Assembly: GCF_010586825.1 (NCBI RefSeq)
Contig: NZ_JAAAGB010000004.1
Location: 391,565-455,564, forward strand
Direction of reading: 5' to 3'
From: Draconibacterium mangrovi
GTDB taxonomy: Bacteria; Bacteroidota; Bacteroidia; Bacteroidales; Prolixibacteraceae
DNA length: 64,000 nt
Shown: positions 60,827 through 64,000 of the stretch, piece after piece
Numbering within the stretch: the first letter of the stretch is position 1
Layout: every line of letters begins with the position of its first letter
Program-made: the position numbers and the translations under genes
The notes under the pieces: generated by a model
The model's input: only the letters and a program-made list of their open reading frames with translations
What the model was told of the DNA's origin: nothing
Databases searched by the model: none

Positions 60827-61516
60827 ATGAGTTCAATTCCCTATATCGATATTCACACACATCCGTTTCATAACGAAATTGAAACGATAACGGTACAAAA
60901 TATATTTCCGGGCGACGGATTTGCGGCTTTCAACGGGCGTAATTTTTATTCGGTTGGGCTTCATCCCTGGCACCTTGGCAGCAAACAGGAAAACAACGAA
61001 GCGCTGCAAATGGTAGAGGAAGCACTTGAATTTGACCATGTAATTTTCGTGGGTGAAGCAGGCCTCGATAAAATTAGCGGAGGCGATTTTATCGAGCAAC
61101 TTCGGGTTTTTGAAGCGCAGGCCGTTATTGCCGAAGAGTATCAATATCCGTTAATTATTCATTGTGTGAAAGCGTTGAATGAGGTAATTGCACTCCGCGA
61201 AAAAATGAATCCCGTTATGCCCTGGATTATGCATGGATACAACGGTAGTGTTGAAATTACAAAACAACTGGTAGATAAAGGTTTTTTGTTTTCGTTTGGG
61301 AAAAACCTTTTCAGGGAGGATTCAAAAGCCGTAAAATCATTTAAATATCTTCCGCTAAATAAAATATTCTTCGAAACCGACGAGCTCGATTTAAACGTGG
61401 ATACGATTTACGAGCAGGCTGCAGCTTTAAAGGAAATGCCGGTTGAGGTGCTTAAAAAGGCGGTGTGGACCAACTTTAACCAGATAGAAAAATCGTTGAT
61501 GCCCGGAAGAATTTAA
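60827..61516 (+). CDS. TatD-family metallohydrolase
   Basis: 229 aa, shorter than E. coli TatD (260). Metal ligands: DIHTHPFHN near 8 (HxH), EAGLDK near 83 (Glu), IIHCVKALNEV near 112 (His), MHGYNGSVE near 138 (His) and ETDELDLN near 186 (Asp). TatD proteins are 3'-5' DNases or repair-type deoxyribonucleases; the Bacteroidota short form is of unproven activity. Runs between elbB and tcdA. Confidence 0.9.
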   Translation: MSSIPYIDIHTHPFHNEIETITVQNIFPGDGFAAFNGRNFYSVGLHPWHLGSKQENNEALQMVEEALEFDHVIFVGEAGLDKISGGDFIEQLRVFEAQAVIAEEYQYPLIIHCVKALNEVIALREKMNPVMPWIMHGYNGSVEITKQLVDKGFLFSFGKNLFREDSKAVKSFKYLPLNKIFFETDELDLNVDTIYEQAAALKEMPVEVLKKAVWTNFNQIEKSLMPGRI

Positions 61517-61563
61517 ACACAATTTTGTTTCTTTGCGCCACGAAAATTTAGTTTTAGAGAGTA

Positions 61564-62277
61564 ATGCACTGGTTAGAACGAACTGAGTTATTGTTAGGAG
61601 AAGAAAAACTGGCCAAACTTAAAAATGCAAATGTACTGGTAGTTGGCCTAGGTGGAGTTGGCGCTTATGCGGCAGAACAATTATGTCGCGCAGGAATTGG
61701 AAAAATGACCATTGTTGACGGCGACGTGGTGGAAGAAAGCAACCGCAACCGTCAATTACCCGCGCTTATCAGTACAAAAGGACAGCCAAAAGCCGAAATT
61801 CTGGCAAAACGTTTTATGGATATAAATCCGGAGTTGGAATTGACAATCGTAAATGATTACATCCGCGACGAGCAGACCATCGAACTCTTAAACAGTGCTC
61901 CTTTTGATTATGTTGTTGATGCTATCGATACGCTCTCGCCAAAGGTCTTTCTGGTTTATCATGCACTACAGTTAAAACTTCGTGTAATCAGTTCGATGGG
62001 TGCCGGTGGAAAAATGGATCCGTCGAAAATAGAAATCACCGACATTAAAAAATCACACAATTGCAAACTGGCAAAAATGATGCGAAAAAGGCTTGGTCGT
62101 CTGGGCGTTAAAAAGGGCGTAAAAGTGGTTTTCTCTTCCGAGGATATCGATGAAAAGGCCGTACGTATCGAGGAAGGCCGGAATAAAAAATCAACAGTAG
62201 GAACCATTTCGTACATGCCACCACTGTTTGGAGGTTTTATTGCCAGCGCAGTAATTCGCGATCTGATTGCGGAATAA
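61564..62277 (+). CDS. tcdA: tRNA threonylcarbamoyladenosine dehydratase
   Basis: 237 aa ThiF/E1-type protein. ATP-binding GLGGVGAYAAEQLCRAGIGKMTIVDGDVVEESNRNRQLPA (about 28-68), DAIDTLSPKV near 120 and SSMGAGGKMDPSKIEITDIKKSHNCKLAKMMRKRL near 145. TcdA cyclises t6A37 to ct6A in tRNAs. Length fits TcdA rather than ThiF/MoeB. It begins 47 bp after the TatD-like gene. Confidence 0.92.
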   Translation: MHWLERTELLLGEEKLAKLKNANVLVVGLGGVGAYAAEQLCRAGIGKMTIVDGDVVEESNRNRQLPALISTKGQPKAEILAKRFMDINPELELTIVNDYIRDEQTIELLNSAPFDYVVDAIDTLSPKVFLVYHALQLKLRVISSMGAGGKMDPSKIEITDIKKSHNCKLAKMMRKRLGRLGVKKGVKVVFSSEDIDEKAVRIEEGRNKKSTVGTISYMPPLFGGFIASAVIRDLIAE

Positions 62278-62307
62278 ATGTATGTTTAAGAAATATGTTA
62301 ATTTTAG

Positions 62308-62337
62308 TTTGTTAGTTCGAATAAAGAATTACCTTTG
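62308..62337 (+). promoter_or_regulatory. promoter of the RRM gene with long leader
   Basis: TTTG (62308-62311) and TACCTTTG (62330-62337), spacer 18 nt. Initiation near 62344 gives a leader of about 219 nt before the ATG at 62563, unusually long here. A CACCAG/CTGGTG pairing (62486-62521 region) lies inside it. Confidence 0.5.
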
Positions 62338-62562
62338 GGCTGTTAATTTTTAGAAAAGTCTGGCAATTAGCATTTTGGTCTTTTTTTATTGATATTAATA
62401 AACCGGACAGTTTATCTCTCTTGTGTTTTTCCCGACGTTATTTCAATCGTTAATAAAGCTTATTTTATACTGTATTCAAGTAACACCAGGACGTGATGCA
62501 TTTTGATTGGTTCTTCTGGTGATCAGTAAGATGGATATATTAACTTTAAATTATAGTATAAA

Positions 62563-62883
62563 ATGAACATTTACATTGGAAATTTGCCCTTCAACATGGG
62601 CGAAGAAGATTTGAGAGAAATTTTTGAAGAGTATGGTGAAGTTGCTTCATCTAAAATTATCATGGATAAATTTACTGGAAGAAGCAAAGGTTTCGGTTTT
62701 GTTGAAATGGAAGACGATTCAGAAGCTAACAAAGCTATCGAAGAATTGAACAACGCTGAGGTTGCAGGTCGTAACATTAAAGTTAACGAATCAAAACCTC
62801 GCGAAAACAACAACCGTGGCGGTGGCGGCGGTGGTTACAACCGTGGTGGCGGTGGTGGTTACGGACGTCGTGACCGTTACTAG
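62563..62883 (+). CDS. RNA-binding protein (RRM domain, Gly-rich tail)
   Basis: 106 aa. RNP2 MNIYIGNLPF at the N-terminus and RNP1 KGFGFVEM near 45 mark a single RRM; the last about 25 residues are RGGGGGGYNRGGGGGYGRRDRY-like. Such Bacteroidota RRM proteins (Rbp group) are abundant RNA chaperones. The long leader would allow autoregulation or temperature response, though none is shown. A terminator follows at 62914. Confidence 0.95.
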   Translation: MNIYIGNLPFNMGEEDLREIFEEYGEVASSKIIMDKFTGRSKGFGFVEMEDDSEANKAIEELNNAEVAGRNIKVNESKPRENNNRGGGGGGYNRGGGGGYGRRDRY

Positions 62884-62913
62884 GATCAGAAAAGAATTTT
62901 TTGATAATATAGA

Positions 62914-62950
62914 AAAGGGGTTCATTAAGTTGAATCCCTTTTTGTTTTTA
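62914..62950 (+). terminator. intrinsic terminator of the RRM gene
   Basis: AAAGGGGTTCA (62914-62924) pairs with TGAATCCCTTT (62931-62941), one mismatch, loop 6 nt, followed by TTTTTGTTTTT. Confidence 0.88.
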
Positions 62951-62974
62951 TAAGACCAGAAATCAAAGTTTTTC

Positions 62975-62982
62975 TATTTTTG
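62975..62982 (+). promoter_or_regulatory. -7 box (TATTTTTG) of the D-amino-acid aminotransferase gene
   Basis: TATTTTTG, predicted initiation near 62989, 20 nt before the ATG at 63009. Confidence 0.55.
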
Positions 62983-63008
62983 AGTTTCAATTCAACCCGA
63001 TTATAATT

Positions 63009-63842
63009 ATGAGCAATATCGTTTATCTGAACGGAGAATATGTAGCAGCCGATGAAGCAAAGATTTCACCAAACGACCGTGGATTCCTGTTTGCCGATGG
63101 TGTTTACGAAGTAGCCAAATATTATTATGGCAAGGCTTTTCGTTTCCAGGATCATTCAGAGCGCCTGAACCGCAGTTTAAAAGAGATTGGTATTGAATAC
63201 GATACTGAGAAACTTGAAGCAGTATTTATGGAGCTGATTCAGAAAAATGATATGCTTAAGAAACATGCCGGAATTTACCTGCAAATATCGCGGGGCACAG
63301 CCAAACGTTCGCATCATTTCCCTGATGAGATTGCACCAACCGTTTATGCCTATGCTTTTGATCTGCCTTCGGCTACAGAAAAACTGGTGAACGGAATTAA
63401 AGTAATTACCCGCGACGATATTCGCTGGCAACGCTGCGATATAAAATCGGTTTCGTTGCTGCCCAATACAATGCTTTATAACGAAGCACACCAAAGCGGG
63501 GCAGGAGAGTGTATTCTTATCCGCGACGGAAAGGTTACCGAAGCTACGCATTCCAGCGTACTTTGTGTAAAAAATGGCATTGTGGTAACACGGCCTTTAT
63601 CCAACCTGATATTACCCGGCATTACCCGAAAAGTAATTATGGAACTGTGCTCGGCGAATAACATTCCGGTTGAGGAGCGCCTGTACACCGAAGAAGAACT
63701 TTATGAAATGGACGAAGTTTTTATCGCAGGTACAGGTAGCGAAATTTGTCCGGTGGTGCAAATCGAAGATCAGTTGCTTGGTAACGGAAAACCAGGAGAA
63801 ATAACACGATTGTTGCAAAAGCTGTTTTTTGAGTTGGTTTAA
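63009..63842 (+). CDS. class IV PLP aminotransferase, D-amino-acid aminotransferase type
   Basis: 277 aa. Class IV features: ISPNDRGFLFADGVYEVAKYY at about 20-40, Lys of the internal aldimine in DIKSVSLLPN near 145, EATHSSVLCVKNGIVVTRPLSNLILPGITRKVIMEL near 180. The GFLFADGVYEV form and the RDDIRWQRCDIKSVSLLPN block are typical of D-alanine aminotransferase (Dat), which makes D-glutamate or D-alanine for cell wall. Branched-chain aminotransferase is a less likely alternative. The final 158 bp of the window (63843-64000) contain nothing recognised. Confidence 0.92.
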   Translation: MSNIVYLNGEYVAADEAKISPNDRGFLFADGVYEVAKYYYGKAFRFQDHSERLNRSLKEIGIEYDTEKLEAVFMELIQKNDMLKKHAGIYLQISRGTAKRSHHFPDEIAPTVYAYAFDLPSATEKLVNGIKVITRDDIRWQRCDIKSVSLLPNTMLYNEAHQSGAGECILIRDGKVTEATHSSVLCVKNGIVVTRPLSNLILPGITRKVIMELCSANNIPVEERLYTEEELYEMDEVFIAGTGSEICPVVQIEDQLLGNGKPGEITRLLQKLFFELV

Positions 63843-64000
63843 TTAGTTTGTTCTTGCAAATTTATACATTCAAAATGGGGATTACCTGTAGGTTGTTCTT
63901 TTGCCTGCCGAATTCTAAGATAAAAACAACAGAATTATAAAAAATTACAGATGTTGGTGTAAAGGGACAAATGGAGTCTTTCTTTTAACAACTGCAAAAA

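Overview
The window reads as chromosomal DNA of a Bacteroidota bacterium, most likely a Marinilabiliales/Prolixibacteraceae-type environmental organism (taxonomy is inferred). Support comes from moderate GC, repeated TAnnTTTG -7 boxes (one tRNA promoter has TTTG exactly 19 nt upstream), near-absence of Shine-Dalgarno sequences, several leaderless or short-leader genes, and lineage-typical families (HYC_CC_PP protein, FKBP lipoproteins, patatin fused to an outer-membrane barrel, DciA after recF). There is no rRNA, CRISPR array, phage or intact insertion sequence; one tRNA-Arg(UCU) is present.

Layout. 0-8 kb: a SirB1-like protein (cut by the window edge) and a nucleoside phosphorylase; a coiled-coil/GH16-fold fusion overlapping a PAS protein; a patatin-barrel phospholipase; a secreted protein with a LysM/M23-like and malectin-like layout. 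8-11.6 kb: a compact minus-strand cluster of an MBL hydrolase, two MinD-type ATPases with inserted ferredoxin domains, two NifX-fold proteins and a DUF5320 protein, resembling the ATPase/NifX part of ORP (orange protein) loci of anaerobes. 11.7-18.9 kb: HdeD and DUF2892 membrane proteins, a small ferredoxin-fold-like protein and a TolC/adaptor/AcrB-type RND exporter.

19.2-36.2 kb is a heavy-metal defence island, all on the minus strand: a CzcCBA-type exporter with a His-rich adaptor, a His/Cys-rich secreted protein, DUF302, a periplasmic HMA protein, a CusABC-type exporter whose CusA is enlarged by extra membrane helices, an HYC_CC_PP protein, a Cu/Zn permease fused to an HMA domain, and a regulator joining an HMA-like metal-binding domain to an AraC DNA-binding domain. 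The cus-type promoter carries a 41-bp nested palindrome overlapping its -33 box.

36.2-48.8 kb is housekeeping: ribH, a TPR protein, recF-dciA, a mutarotase, ndk, a DHH phosphoesterase, two FKBP lipoproteins, an IspZ/YciB-Nudix fusion, an RsmI-like methyltransferase, a PhnP-like hydrolase, a HAD phosphatase, an MFS carrier and asnA with two nested upstream mini-ORFs. 49-56 kb is looser and partly decayed: a secreted tandem-domain protein, an AraC remnant, an AhpD-like protein, DUF1348, an AraC regulator, an alcohol-dehydrogenase remnant, nhaA and two small orphan genes.

56-60 kb is a methionine locus: a Met-rich leader peptide (five Met codons in its last eleven sense codons), a hairpin, an aspartokinase-like protein that has lost its catalytic motifs, metY and metA (Cys142/His235/Glu237, with Glu111 indicating acetyl-CoA use). 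The window closes with elbB, a TatD-type hydrolase, tcdA, an RRM protein with a long leader, and a D-amino-acid aminotransferase. The best leads are the Met leader plus dead-looking aspartokinase, the HMA-AraC regulator with the palindromic cus promoter, the ORP-like cluster, and the coiled-coil/GH16 fusion.
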